Assembly (NCBI GenBank): GCA_030386295.1
Contig: JANQAO010000001.1
Location: 557,833-621,832, forward strand
DNA from: Candidatus Persebacteraceae bacterium Df01
GTDB lineage: Bacteria > Pseudomonadota > Gammaproteobacteria > Tethybacterales > Persebacteraceae
Reading direction: 5' to 3'
DNA: 64,000 nt
A model generated the notes under the pieces. It was not told where the DNA came from and did not search any database. It saw nothing but the letters and a program-made list of their open reading frames with translations. Numbering within the stretch: the first letter of the stretch is position 1; each line of letters starts with the position of its first letter. Position numbers and translations under genes: made by a program. This document shows, in pieces, positions 47,114-55,883 of the stretch.

Positions 47114-47518
47114 ATGGAAAACCTGCCATGGGTAGTTATGGCGTCTCTTGCTTCTTCTGGTTTGGCTTGGACTTTTGCTCGTGACAATGCTCAAACAGTG
47201 GATACTGGAGAAGCTGTACTGCTGGTTAATCGAGAAAAAGGAGTGGTGGTGGATTTGCGTTCGGCGGCCGATTTTGCCAAAGGGAAAATATCACAATCAC
47301 GTAATATTCCCGCCGTCGAATTGAAAAAACGTACTGCTGATATTGAACGATACCGAGAAAGGCCCGTTATTTTGGTATGCCAGCAAGGTCCTGTTGCGCG
47401 CCGTCATGTACGCGATTTGACGGCACAAGGGTTTTCCCACGTAAAGGCATTGCAAGGTGGTATGGATGCTTGGTTAAGAGCACAATTGCCCGTTTTGGGT
47501 AAAAATAAAGAGGGATAA
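47114..47518 (+). CDS. Rhodanese-like sulfurtransferase, membrane-anchored (YibN-like)
   Basis: One N-terminal membrane helix (LPWVVMASLASSGLAWTF) followed by one rhodanese domain with VVVDLRSAADFAKGKISQSRNIP, the active Cys loop VCQQGPVARR and ALQGGMDAW. It resembles YibN, which precedes grxC-secB in Gammaproteobacteria; grxC is missing here and secB follows after three bases. ATG at 47114 is preferred because ATG at 47096 would lie almost at the predicted transcription start. Its sulfur substrate is unknown. Confidence 0.85.
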   Translation: MENLPWVVMASLASSGLAWTFARDNAQTVDTGEAVLLVNREKGVVVDLRSAADFAKGKISQSRNIPAVELKKRTADIERYRERPVILVCQQGPVARRHVRDLTAQGFSHVKALQGGMDAWLRAQLPVLGKNKEG

Positions 47519-47521
47519 TAA

Positions 47522-48007
47522 ATGACCGAGAATAATGAAAAAAAAGAAGCCATATTTCGCCTGGAAAATATTTTAATTAAAAACATGTCGCTGGAAATGC
47601 CGGAAAACGTAGTGACGCCAACGTTTAATGCTACGCCTACAATAAAGCTGGAATTGCGTAATATATCGCGCCAACTCAGCCGTGACAATTATTATGAGGT
47701 GGTGCTGGAGACTACGACAAAAGTGCTTAGTGGTGAAAATGTACAGCTGCTCGTTGAAATCTCACAAGGTGGTATTTTTTATATTGAAAATGTTGAGGCC
47801 AAACAGCGAGAAAGGTTGCTCAACGTGCATGCCCCAGAAATGCTATATCCTTATATTAGTCAATTGTTGAGTGATTTGATGATGCGTGCTGGCGCGCCAC
47901 GAATATTTTTGCCGCCGTTTAATTTTCGTGCTTTGCATCAGAAGAAATTGAAAGCGATGGAAGAGCAATTAAGTCAAGAAAAAGGCGAAAAAGGTACCGT
48001 TTCCTAA
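47522..48007 (+). CDS. secB: Protein-export chaperone SecB
   Basis: Tetrameric cytoplasmic chaperone that keeps preproteins unfolded and hands them to SecA. IFRLENILIKNMSLEMPENV, YYEVVLETTTKV, YIENVEAKQRERLLNVHAPEMLYPY and APRIFLPPFNF match SecB. It has 161 residues. It overlaps the next gene by one base (TAATG). Confidence 0.95.
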   Translation: MTENNEKKEAIFRLENILIKNMSLEMPENVVTPTFNATPTIKLELRNISRQLSRDNYYEVVLETTTKVLSGENVQLLVEISQGGIFYIENVEAKQRERLLNVHAPEMLYPYISQLLSDLMMRAGAPRIFLPPFNFRALHQKKLKAMEEQLSQEKGEKGTVS

Positions 48008-48435
48008 TGCGTGCGCTGTTGTTGGTGGCAGCATTGGGTGTCTGTGCTCCCTTACTTGCTGACGGCTGGCAATTGCGTGGTCCTTCAGTGTTGTACGATG
48101 CTCCATCGCTAAAAGCACGGGCGCTTTTTATTTTGAGCGGGGGACACCCACTCAAAGAAGTTAGCCGAGTGGACGGTTGGCGCAAAGTGTTTACACATCA
48201 CGGTAATACCGGTTGGGTGCTTGAGCGCCGCGTGGCACCGTTACGTAGTGCCGTTGTGACAGCATCACAAGCAGCGGTGCGAGCAGCACCAAACGCTAAT
48301 TCACCGGTGGTGTTTTATGCTGCACGCGATGTAATGCTCGAAGTGCTGGGCGGCAAAAACGGCTGGCTGGAAGTTTTACACCCCGACGGCGAAACCGGTC
48401 ACGTGGCGGCGGTCGACGTGTGGATAAATGACTGA
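48007..48435 (+). CDS. Exported SH3-domain protein
   Basis: A 142-residue protein with a signal peptide (RALLLVAALGVCAPLLA) and two bacterial SH3 repeats: the first around LYDAPSLKARALFILSGG with DGWRKV and GNTGWVLERRV, the second around AAVRAAPNANSPVVFYA with KNGWLEVLHPDGETGHV. Such domains often bind cell-wall material. Location between secB and ftsY; the function is not known. Confidence 0.82.
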   Translation: MRALLLVAALGVCAPLLADGWQLRGPSVLYDAPSLKARALFILSGGHPLKEVSRVDGWRKVFTHHGNTGWVLERRVAPLRSAVVTASQAAVRAAPNANSPVVFYAARDVMLEVLGGKNGWLEVLHPDGETGHVAAVDVWIND

Positions 48436-48446
48436 TTTTTACATCA

Positions 48447-49322
48447 ATGGCGCTGTTTTCTCGAGTTCTCAATAAAACTCGCCAGCAGTTTGCCGATGCT
48501 GCCGACAACAATCATGATGATTTTGCCGCGCTAGAAGAGGGGCTAATTATGACCGACACAGGTGCTGGGTTAGCTGCGCGACTCATTCAAGAGGTGCGCG
48601 ATAAAGATACTAGCAAACCACCTGCGGCCTTGCTGGCAGATGTAATGGCGGCACATCTTAGACGGCTGGAAGCGTCATTGACGTTGGATGGACGCAAGCC
48701 TTTTGTAATTATGGTGATGGGCATTAACGGCGGAGGTAAAACTACTACCATAGCTAAACTGTGTCGTTGGTTTGTCACGAGAAATAAAAAAGTATTGTTG
48801 GCCGCTGGAGACACATTTCGCGCCGCTGCTCGAGAGCAATTAGGTGAATGGGCGGAGCGGTTGGATGTGGAAATTATTACCGGAGTTGGGGATCCGTCGG
48901 CGGTGGCTTTTGATGCTGTGCGCGCAGGAACAGCGCGGCAATGTGATGTGGTGTTGGTGGATACGGCAGGGCGGTTGCCCTCACAAACGCATTTGATGGC
49001 GGAGTTGGCAAAAATACGGCGCGCCATTGGCAAATCCATGCCTGGCGCGCCGCATGAATTGTTACTGGTATTGGACTCTACCAACGGTCAAAATACACTG
49101 GCGCAAATTGAAGCTTTTCAGCAGGTAGCTGGAGTGACGGGATTAGTATTGACTAAATTGGATGGTTCAGCCAAAGGTGGGTTTTTGCTGGCATTGGCTG
49201 AAAAAATGCCTAAACCGGTGCGTTTTGTTGGAGTGGGAGAAGGTGCTGATGATTTGGAGATTTTTGATGCAGATGCCTATGCGCTGGCATTGTCGGGGAT
49301 GAATTCACAGTATAGCACCTAA
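48447..49322 (+). CDS. ftsY: SRP receptor FtsY
   Basis: Membrane-associated GTPase that receives Ffh-ribosome complexes and passes them to SecYEG. The NG domain shows VMGINGGGKTTTIAKLCRW, AGDTFRAAAREQL, VDTAGRLPSQTHLM, TKLDGSAKGG and GVGEGADDLEIFDA. With 291 residues it lacks the long acidic A domain seen in E. coli, a common short form. It works with ffh at 42 kb. Confidence 0.95.
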   Translation: MALFSRVLNKTRQQFADAADNNHDDFAALEEGLIMTDTGAGLAARLIQEVRDKDTSKPPAALLADVMAAHLRRLEASLTLDGRKPFVIMVMGINGGGKTTTIAKLCRWFVTRNKKVLLAAGDTFRAAAREQLGEWAERLDVEIITGVGDPSAVAFDAVRAGTARQCDVVLVDTAGRLPSQTHLMAELAKIRRAIGKSMPGAPHELLLVLDSTNGQNTLAQIEAFQQVAGVTGLVLTKLDGSAKGGFLLALAEKMPKPVRFVGVGEGADDLEIFDADAYALALSGMNSQYST

Positions 49323-50390
49323 CTAAAACGGTAATACGCTATCGTCAACGGTTTTGTTTCGCGCAATAAGTCGCTCTACAGTAAGTAATTTTTCATAGTA
49401 CTTTTGCGCATCGGAAAAATTGCCTTGATTACGCAAAATGGCGATAACTTGCTCCCAAGGCGGGAGGTATGTTGGGTCAGTGGAAATAGACTGGCGATAC
49501 TGTTCCAGTGCGTTGGGAAAATCACGTTTTTTACTGTGTAAGTCGCCCAAAGCGGTTAGCGTTTTGGCGCGTAGCCTTTTGGGTAAGTTGGCGTGCTCCA
49601 AGACAACACTAAAATATTGTTGGGCAATTTTAGGATTGCCGTTTTTGAGCGCTTGGCGACCAAAGTAAACGTTGGCTGTCGGGTTTTTAGAATCTAATTT
49701 TAGGAGGGATGAAAGTTTTTTTTCAGCTTCTTGGATATCGCCGCGTATTAGGTCAATGGTGTGCATTTTTTCGTAAGCATTAATATTTTTAGGGAGTAAG
49801 CGTAACACGTGCCGATAGGCATCGTATACCACCTCGTCATCCATGCCCAATTCATCAATAGTTTTGGCGTATTGCTGCCACCGATCGGGGTTATTCACGT
49901 AGTCGGGAAAGGACAATAATTTTTTGAGTGCGACGGCGGCGTCATTAAGCTGGCTGGGATGAGGATAGGCAAAAATGACGTCCACTAGTCTATTCCACAT
50001 GTCAGGTGATTGACTCTTAATCTTCAGTGCTTTGCGGTAGGCGTTTTCGGCGAGGTCCCACTGCTCTTGTTCAACATACATGTCGCCCACATCGCTGATA
50101 ATGTCGTAATCGCGCTGATAAGATAATTTCCAAGCCTTAGTAAGCGATTTTATAGCCTCCTCTTTTTGCCCGAGTGTTTTTTGCGCGATGCCTAAATAAT
50201 GCCACGCCTTACCTTCTCCGGGATATTTTTTAATCCAATAAGTGGAGTGTGTAAGCAGATTTGGCCAGTCGCCTTTCTCAAGAAAAATTTTGGCGCGTTG
50301 TTCGTCACTGGCAATCGTACCTTGGCGCGAGACTTGAGCTGCGGAGTGCCCAGCAAAAATTAATACCAATAAAAAGGCGATTTTCTTCAT
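49323..50390 (-). CDS. Exported TPR-repeat protein
   Basis: A 355-residue protein with an N-terminal signal peptide (KIAFLLVLIFAGHSAAQ) and about six tetratricopeptide repeats, such as GKAWHYLGIAQKTLGQKEEAI, AENAYRKALKIK and AKTLTALGDLHSKKRDFPNALEQY. TPR proteins hold partner proteins; no enzyme motif is visible. It lies 26 bases after phoU on the same strand and may be co-transcribed with pst genes, but no link to phosphate is known. Confidence 0.85.
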   Translation of the reverse strand: MKKIAFLLVLIFAGHSAAQVSRQGTIASDEQRAKIFLEKGDWPNLLTHSTYWIKKYPGEGKAWHYLGIAQKTLGQKEEAIKSLTKAWKLSYQRDYDIISDVGDMYVEQEQWDLAENAYRKALKIKSQSPDMWNRLVDVIFAYPHPSQLNDAAVALKKLLSFPDYVNNPDRWQQYAKTIDELGMDDEVVYDAYRHVLRLLPKNINAYEKMHTIDLIRGDIQEAEKKLSSLLKLDSKNPTANVYFGRQALKNGNPKIAQQYFSVVLEHANLPKRLRAKTLTALGDLHSKKRDFPNALEQYRQSISTDPTYLPPWEQVIAILRNQGNFSDAQKYYEKLLTVERLIARNKTVDDSVLPF

Positions 50391-50416
50391 ATGGGCATTG
50401 TACTATGGCGTGTTTG

Positions 50417-51094
50417 TCATTCGTATTCTGATTCCAGTGTCTTTCCTGTTTTTTGATAATAAAAAATCTCTACTAAATTTTTGACGCGGTCGCCGATGCG
50501 CTCCAAATTATTTGCCACCAGTACCGCTTGCACTAGACTGTGTGCGTTTCCGTCACCTTGCTTATGGTTTTTTAAGGCATCGTGAATGAGCATTTTGAAC
50601 AAATCATCAATGTCGTTGTCTCGCTGCCATACGGCAATGGCTGCCGGTATGTCGTCATCGGCACAGGATATCAAAAAATCGCCAAACTGTTGTTGTACGG
50701 CATCCATCATTTGTACTATCAATGGAAAAACCATGAGAGATTCGTCATGTTTGGCAAAATTGGTCACGCTGGAGGCAAAGTTTTTTAGGTAATCGCCGAT
50801 GCGTTCGTATTCAATGGCAGTTTTGAAGGAGCTTACTACTTTACGCAAATCTTCAGCCATCGGCTGATAGCGTGCCAAAATGGCAATTGATTGCTCCACC
50901 GATTGTGCTTTCATTTGATTGAGTGCGGTATCTTTGTGCCGTACCGCTTTGGCGCGTTGTGAATCCATATTGACAAATGCTTCTTTACTATCTTGCATTT
51001 GTTGACGTAGAGCTTCTTCCATACTGTGCAGCAGGAAAGCCATTTTTGTCATTTCTTTATCGTATGCGGGGTTGATATGTGGCGTGTCAGTCAT
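50417..51094 (-). CDS. phoU: Phosphate transport regulator PhoU
   Basis: Negative regulator of phosphate uptake that links PstSCAB to PhoR signalling. Two PhoU helix bundles are seen with the metal-site motifs EYERIGDYLKNFA and NNLERIGDRVKNLVE. It has 225 residues and lies 14 bases after pstB. No phoB or phoR gene is in the window. Confidence 0.95.
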   Translation of the reverse strand: MTDTPHINPAYDKEMTKMAFLLHSMEEALRQQMQDSKEAFVNMDSQRAKAVRHKDTALNQMKAQSVEQSIAILARYQPMAEDLRKVVSSFKTAIEYERIGDYLKNFASSVTNFAKHDESLMVFPLIVQMMDAVQQQFGDFLISCADDDIPAAIAVWQRDNDIDDLFKMLIHDALKNHKQGDGNAHSLVQAVLVANNLERIGDRVKNLVEIFYYQKTGKTLESEYE

Positions 51095-51108
51095 GTGATG
51101 GTCAATAG

Positions 51109-51903
51109 TTATCCGTAGCGTCCAGTAATATAAGCTTCCGTCTTTTCATGTGACGGGTTGGTGAAAATAGATTGGGTGTCGCTGACTTCCAGCAATTCTC
51201 CCAGATGAAAAAATGCGGTGCGTTGCGACGTACGCGCCGCCTGTTGCATAGAGTGGGTGACGATGACGATAGTATACTGTTTCCGCAGCTCAAACATTAA
51301 TTCTTCAATACGCCCGGTAGCGATTGGGTCCAGTGCCGAACAGGGTTCATCCATCAAAATAACTTCCGGTTCTACGGCAATAGCGCGGGCGATACACAGT
51401 CGCTGTTGCTGACCACCGGACAACTGAGTTCCACGGGTGTCTAATTTGTTACGTACTTCTTCCCATAGCCCAGCTTGCCGCAGACTGTGTTCTACCACAT
51501 CGTCTAGGTCAGAACGATTTTTTGTCATACTGTGAATGCGCGGACCATACGCTACATTGTCATAAATGGATTTGGGAAAAGGGTTGGGTTTTTGAAAGAC
51601 CATGCCGATGCGAGAACGTAAATCCACCACATCAAAGGTGGAATGATGGATGTCGTCGCCGTCAAGTAAGACGGTGCCGGTGACGCGGCAGCCTTCAATA
51701 AGGTCATTCATGCGGTTAATGCAACGTAAGAACGTGGACTTGCCACAGCCGGAAGGACCGATAAGTGCGGTAATTTCTTTTGCTCCGATGTCAATGTTGA
51801 CGTTGTTGAGTGCACAAGAATTACCGTAATGGACGGTTAGATTGCGTGCCTCAATTAATGTGGTGAGCTTCTTTTTTGGCGAAGGGGTGTTATGGACTAC
51901 CAT
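51109..51903 (-). CDS. pstB: Phosphate ABC transporter ATP-binding protein
   Basis: ATPase of the high-affinity phosphate importer. Walker [23 protein letters not shown], signature [16 protein letters not shown], Walker [14 protein letters not shown] and switch [13 protein letters not shown] are all standard for PstB. It has 264 residues. Its ATG overlaps the pstA stop. Confidence 0.97.
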   Translation of the reverse strand: MVVHNTPSPKKKLTTLIEARNLTVHYGNSCALNNVNIDIGAKEITALIGPSGCGKSTFLRCINRMNDLIEGCRVTGTVLLDGDDIHHSTFDVVDLRSRIGMVFQKPNPFPKSIYDNVAYGPRIHSMTKNRSDLDDVVEHSLRQAGLWEEVRNKLDTRGTQLSGGQQQRLCIARAIAVEPEVILMDEPCSALDPIATGRIEELMFELRKQYTIVIVTHSMQQAARTSQRTAFFHLGELLEVSDTQSIFTNPSHEKTEAYITGRYG

Positions 51904-53147
51904 TTGATTTCCAATCGTTTGCGCAAGATAACGGCAGAGGCATTCATTAGTACCAAAAAGCCAAGTAGCGTGACAATTGCTGCCGCAGTGCGCTCTACAA
52001 AACCACGTTCCGGACTATCCGCCCACAAGAAAATTTGCACTGGCAAGGCGGTAGCGGCGTCAGTGATACCATCGGGAGCATTGGCAATAAAGGCTACCAT
52101 ACCAATCATCAACAGTGGTGCAGTTTCGCCTAGCGCTTGCGCCATGCCGATGATGGCGCCGGTTAAGATGCCCGGCATGGCCGCCGGTAGTACATGATGA
52201 AACACGCCTTGCATTTTAGTAGCGCCTAAGCTAAGCGCGCCAAACAGCAATGACGGCGGCACCGCTCGCAATGCAGCACGAGCGGTGATGATGATGGTAG
52301 GCAGCGTCATGAGTGATAGCACCATACCTCCTACCAATGATGATGAACGTGGGATGCCAAACAGATTGATAAATATTGCCAGCCCAAGTAAGCCAAAAAT
52401 TACCGAAGGCACTGCCGCCAGATTGTTAATATTGATTTCTATCAAATCAAACCAGCGGTTGCGCGGTGCAAAGATTTCCAAATATATCGCCGTCATCACT
52501 CCGGCGGGAAAAGCGAGTAAAAATGCTAATAGCAGCGTAAAAAAAGTGCCGCGTAAAGCGCCGGCAATACCCGATAGTTCCGGATCACGAGAATCTGCGG
52601 CGGTAAAAAAACGGGTATTAAATTCTATTCGCGTGGAGCTGGCATCGCGTAGTTCATCTAACCAAGCAATTTGTTGGTCGCTAATGTTGCGCTGATTTTC
52701 GGGTAAATCGGTGTCGGTGCCTCCTTTGAGATAAGCTTCGGCAATGGCGCTGGCGGGGAGCCATACAGCTAGCCGTTCGCCGATTAGAGAAGGATTTTTT
52801 TGCACCATGCTGTGCAACTTGATACCACCGCCAAAGCTGGCTAGTTGTTTGAGCTGTTTTTTGTCCTGACGAGCGGTTACATTGGAAAATCGTTCGTGCA
52901 GGGATTTTTGTACCAGTTTTTGATAGCGCAATACTGACGCTTTGCCTTCTGCGCCTACCGTTTGTGGGTCAATGAAAACGTGTAACTGCATGGAGGCACT
53001 TAAAAAACCACGCCATCCTTGCCAGATAACATCTGTTAACAAAAAGCCTAAAAATAGCACAGCACTGACAGCACAGGCGGCGCTCGCGCGTACAAAGCGG
53101 CGTTCGCGTACGTAGCGCCGGTGAAGATTGGCGGTGCGGTCAATCAT
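51897..53147 (-). CDS. pstA: Phosphate ABC transporter permease PstA
   Basis: Inner-membrane channel subunit of the Pst importer. After a first helix ([17 protein letters not shown]) there is a roughly 160-residue periplasmic extension, then the permease core with [62 protein letters not shown] and [18 protein letters not shown] [18 protein letters not shown]. The 416 residues exceed the roughly 290 of E. coli PstA, like the long PstA of Pseudomonas. It overlaps pstB and pstC. Confidence 0.94.
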   Translation of the reverse strand: MIDRTANLHRRYVRERRFVRASAACAVSAVLFLGFLLTDVIWQGWRGFLSASMQLHVFIDPQTVGAEGKASVLRYQKLVQKSLHERFSNVTARQDKKQLKQLASFGGGIKLHSMVQKNPSLIGERLAVWLPASAIAEAYLKGGTDTDLPENQRNISDQQIAWLDELRDASSTRIEFNTRFFTAADSRDPELSGIAGALRGTFFTLLLAFLLAFPAGVMTAIYLEIFAPRNRWFDLIEININNLAAVPSVIFGLLGLAIFINLFGIPRSSSLVGGMVLSLMTLPTIIITARAALRAVPPSLLFGALSLGATKMQGVFHHVLPAAMPGILTGAIIGMAQALGETAPLLMIGMVAFIANAPDGITDAATALPVQIFLWADSPERGFVERTAAAIVTLLGFLVLMNASAVILRKRLEIKW

Positions 53148-54330
53148 AGCGTTCCTGATAACGGCGTACCACGTGTAATGCCAGCATATTTAAAATTAAA
53201 GTAGCAAAAAAGAGCGTTAGACCCAGTGCAAATGCAGCAAGTGTCTTAGGGTCGTCAAACTCTTGGTCGCCGGTTAGCAGCGTGACAATTTGAACCGTGA
53301 TGGTGGTAACTGCTTCTAGCGGGTTGGCGGTCATGTTTGCCGAGGCGCCTGCCGCCATAACGACGATCATGGTTTCGCCAACAGCGCGTGAGAACGCGAG
53401 CAAAATGCCAGCGACAATGCCTGGTAGCGCTGCCGGTGTTACTACTTTGATAACCATTTCAAAGCGTGTGGAGCCAAGTCCAAGTGCGCCTTGGCGTAGT
53501 GATTCTGGAACCGCAAATAGCGCGTCTTCTGACAGTGAGGCGACGAACGGAATTAGCATTACCCCCATCACCAGCCCTGCTGCTAATGCACTTTCACCGG
53601 CAACAGTAACTCCCAGTGATTCTCCCAAGTCGCGCAATATTGGGGAAAGCGTGATAACGGCAAAAAAACCATACACCACCGTCGGCACTCCAGCGAGCAT
53701 TTCTAGTACGGGTTTGATGCGCGCACGTGTTTTTGGTGAGGCAAATTCTGACAGATAAATTGCCGACATAATTCCGATGGGCGTGGCTACCGTCATGGCA
53801 ATGACGGTAATCAGCATAGTGCCGGACAACAACGGTAAAAAACCAAAAGCACCGCCGGCACCAGCTTGGTCTTCGCGAATTGCAATTTGCGGGCTCCAGA
53901 GTGTGCCAAATAAAAAATCATTGATAGGCACTTGTGAGAAAAAGTGAACAGACTCTACTGCTACCGAGGCGATAATGCCGACAGTAGTGAGAATAGCAAT
54001 AACCGCAGCTAAGGTAATAATAAACAGAGAGAGCTTTTCAAAGCCATAGCGAGCTCGTTTTTTTTTGAACCGCAGCTGTCTCGCATGCCAGGTAGAAGCA
54101 ACAGCAGCGGCAGTCATTGCGATGAACAGTGGCCACGAGGGCATGACCGCTAGCATTGATATTAGCGCCCATGCTACCGCCGCCAGAGTTCCGCCGACGA
54201 TAGTGGCGGAACCAGCATAAGCACCATAAAACGCCGAAGTCGTATGGTCTGCTTCCGCCAGCTTTCGCATTGGGCAGTTGGCAGCAAGAAATGCCAGTCC
54301 TGCCAGCCCCACCAGCCAACTTATAATCAT
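53140..54330 (-). CDS. pstC: Phosphate ABC transporter permease PstC
   Basis: Second channel subunit of the Pst importer. An N-terminal segment with three helices precedes the core: FGFLPLLSGTMLITVIAMTVATPIG, VLEMLAGVPTVVYGFFAV, EDALFAVPESLRQGALGLG and AVGETMIVVMAAG (EAA loop region). It has 396 residues, longer than the E. coli protein because of the N-terminal part. The start shares a base with the pstS stop codon. Confidence 0.94.
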   Translation of the reverse strand: MIISWLVGLAGLAFLAANCPMRKLAEADHTTSAFYGAYAGSATIVGGTLAAVAWALISMLAVMPSWPLFIAMTAAAVASTWHARQLRFKKKRARYGFEKLSLFIITLAAVIAILTTVGIIASVAVESVHFFSQVPINDFLFGTLWSPQIAIREDQAGAGGAFGFLPLLSGTMLITVIAMTVATPIGIMSAIYLSEFASPKTRARIKPVLEMLAGVPTVVYGFFAVITLSPILRDLGESLGVTVAGESALAAGLVMGVMLIPFVASLSEDALFAVPESLRQGALGLGSTRFEMVIKVVTPAALPGIVAGILLAFSRAVGETMIVVMAAGASANMTANPLEAVTTITVQIVTLLTGDQEFDDPKTLAAFALGLTLFFATLILNMLALHVVRRYQERYD

Positions 54331-55370
54331 TACAGTTGAGACATAGCTTGATTCTCGAAAACGGTTTTATTTATTGCGTCGTATTCGTCGACTGGCAATG
54401 GAATTAATCCGCGATCTGCCAAAAAACCGTCGTCGCCCATGACTTCAGGCTGGACAAAAAATTCAACAAACTCACGCAAATTGTCAACTGTGCCATAGTG
54501 TGCTATTTTGGCATAAAAAAATAAAGGGCGGGAGATTGGGTAAGAGCCGTCAGCAATGGCCTCAAACTCGGGTGCTATTCCTTCAATGTCAATGCCGCGT
54601 ACTTTGTCGCGATTTTCTTCCAAAAAACTAAATCCAAAAATGCCCAAAGTATCTGGATTGGATGATAATTTTTGAACGATGATATTGTCATTTTCGCCAA
54701 CTTCAATGTAGACACCATCTTCGCGTACTCCGTGACAGATTGCTTTGTAGGTTTTTTTGTCTGATTTTTTTAGAATTTTCAAAGCATCATCCGTTTCGCA
54801 ACCTTTTTCTAACACCAGCTCAGAAAAAGCGTCGCGGGTGCCGGAAGTTGGCGGTGGGCCGTAAACGCGAATGGTGGTATCGGGCAAAGAGGAATTTACA
54901 TCACTCCACATTTTGTTGGGGTTGGGAACTAGTTTTCCGCTAGAGTTCGGTACTTCTTTGCCCAAAGCTAAAAATAATTCTTTGCGAGTCAGAGAGATTG
55001 ATTTGCCGTCAAGGCTTTGCGCAATAACGATTCCGTCATAGCCAATTTTGACTTCTAGTATGTCATTGACGCCGTTTTTGGCGCATAGCTTTTGTTCAGA
55101 TTTTTTTATTCGCCGTGAGGAGTTAGTAACGTCAGGTGTGTTAGCACCAATTCCTTTACAAAATAATTTCATACCGCCACCGCTGCCGGTTGATTCAATT
55201 TTAGGAGCGAGATGACCTGTGGCTTGGGAAAAACGTTCTGCCGCTACGGTAGAAAACGGGTACACAGTAGACGAGCCAACAATGTCAATGTTATTTTTAC
55301 CGGCACTTGCTAGCGACGTTATGAGCATCAGTGCAGTGAGCACTAAAGTTTTAGGAGTTGAGAGTTTCAT
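54330..55370 (-). CDS. pstS: Phosphate-binding protein PstS
   Basis: Periplasmic receptor of the Pst importer. It has a signal peptide (LVLTALMLITSLASA), then IDIVGSSTVYPFSTVAAERF and ESTGSGGGMKLFCKGIG, both phosphate-contact loops, and YGPPPTSGTRDAFSEL. The 346 residues resemble the PstS/SphX type of Alpha- and Betaproteobacteria rather than E. coli PstS. It heads the pstSCAB-phoU operon. I saw no convincing Pho box in the upstream 150 bases. Confidence 0.94.
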   Translation of the reverse strand: MKLSTPKTLVLTALMLITSLASAGKNNIDIVGSSTVYPFSTVAAERFSQATGHLAPKIESTGSGGGMKLFCKGIGANTPDVTNSSRRIKKSEQKLCAKNGVNDILEVKIGYDGIVIAQSLDGKSISLTRKELFLALGKEVPNSSGKLVPNPNKMWSDVNSSLPDTTIRVYGPPPTSGTRDAFSELVLEKGCETDDALKILKKSDKKTYKAICHGVREDGVYIEVGENDNIIVQKLSSNPDTLGIFGFSFLEENRDKVRGIDIEGIAPEFEAIADGSYPISRPLFFYAKIAHYGTVDNLREFVEFFVQPEVMGDDGFLADRGLIPLPVDEYDAINKTVFENQAMSQL

Positions 55371-55561
55371 GAGCGTTTCTTGGAGTTGAATATGGGCAGA
55401 AATATAATTGCTTATCGCTTTTGTGCTAACAATAAATTTAGTGAAAGAATAAAAAAAATGAAGTTATTAAACGATTGATTAGTGAGAAAAAGAAATCGTT
55501 TGACACCGAGTTATGTTTTTTTCGTGCGATTTTGTGCCGCCAACGGGGGCAGAGCGATAGA
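55371..55561. other. Upstream region of pstS
   Basis: AT-rich, no gene. It should contain the pstS promoter on the minus strand. A TGTCAAACG stretch near 55500 is only a loose fit to half a Pho box, so no site is claimed. Confidence 0.35.
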
Positions 55562-55590
55562 CAAAAAATAAGCGGCAGATTTGCCGCTTA
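55562..55590 (-). terminator. Intrinsic terminator on the minus strand
   Basis: A perfect 9-bp stem TAAGCGGCA/TGCCGCTTA (55569-55590) with a four-base loop is followed on the minus strand by a T run (55568-55562). It stops transcripts coming from the right, but no minus-strand gene lies there before bamD at 57.4 kb. Confidence 0.75.
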
Positions 55591-55612
55591 AGATAATTAG
55601 TGAACAAAATAT

Positions 55613-55633
55613 TTTGAGAAAGACTTTCTCAAA
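55613..55633. promoter_or_regulatory. 21-base palindrome ahead of lysS
   Basis: TTTGAGAAAG and CTTTCTCAAA form perfect 10-base arms around one central A. The tight centre suits a dimeric DNA-binding protein more than an RNA hairpin. It lies 250 bases ahead of lysS. Confidence 0.45.
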
Positions 55634-55883
55634 TAAAAATAAGCGTCTGTTATCAACTAACATGATTACAAGTGAATTATATATTATTTTATTTTGGGGT
55701 TATTGATTTTTTGACAGCCTATAACGAAGATGTTTGTGCAGTGGTTTGTGCAGTGTTTAATGAGTTGAGTAGAATGTTTATTTTACCTGTAAAGTGCTGG
55801 CGCTGCTTATTATTCAATCACGCAGTTTCAAAGCGGTGTTTTTACTTTGCCCTAGTACAATGGAGGTTTGACAAAATTTGAAT
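55634..55883. other. Gene-free leader region of lysS
   Basis: A plus-strand frame of 69 codons exists here but its product is rich in Cys, Phe and Val with no family similarity and it lacks a ribosome site, so I do not call it. A direct repeat TTTGTGCAGTG occurs twice near 55732-55757. Confidence 0.35.

Noticed and set aside
55672..55881. 69-codon plus-strand frame ahead of lysS
   Set aside because: No ribosome site, Cys/Phe-rich product without similarity, ends almost at the lysS start; probably chance.
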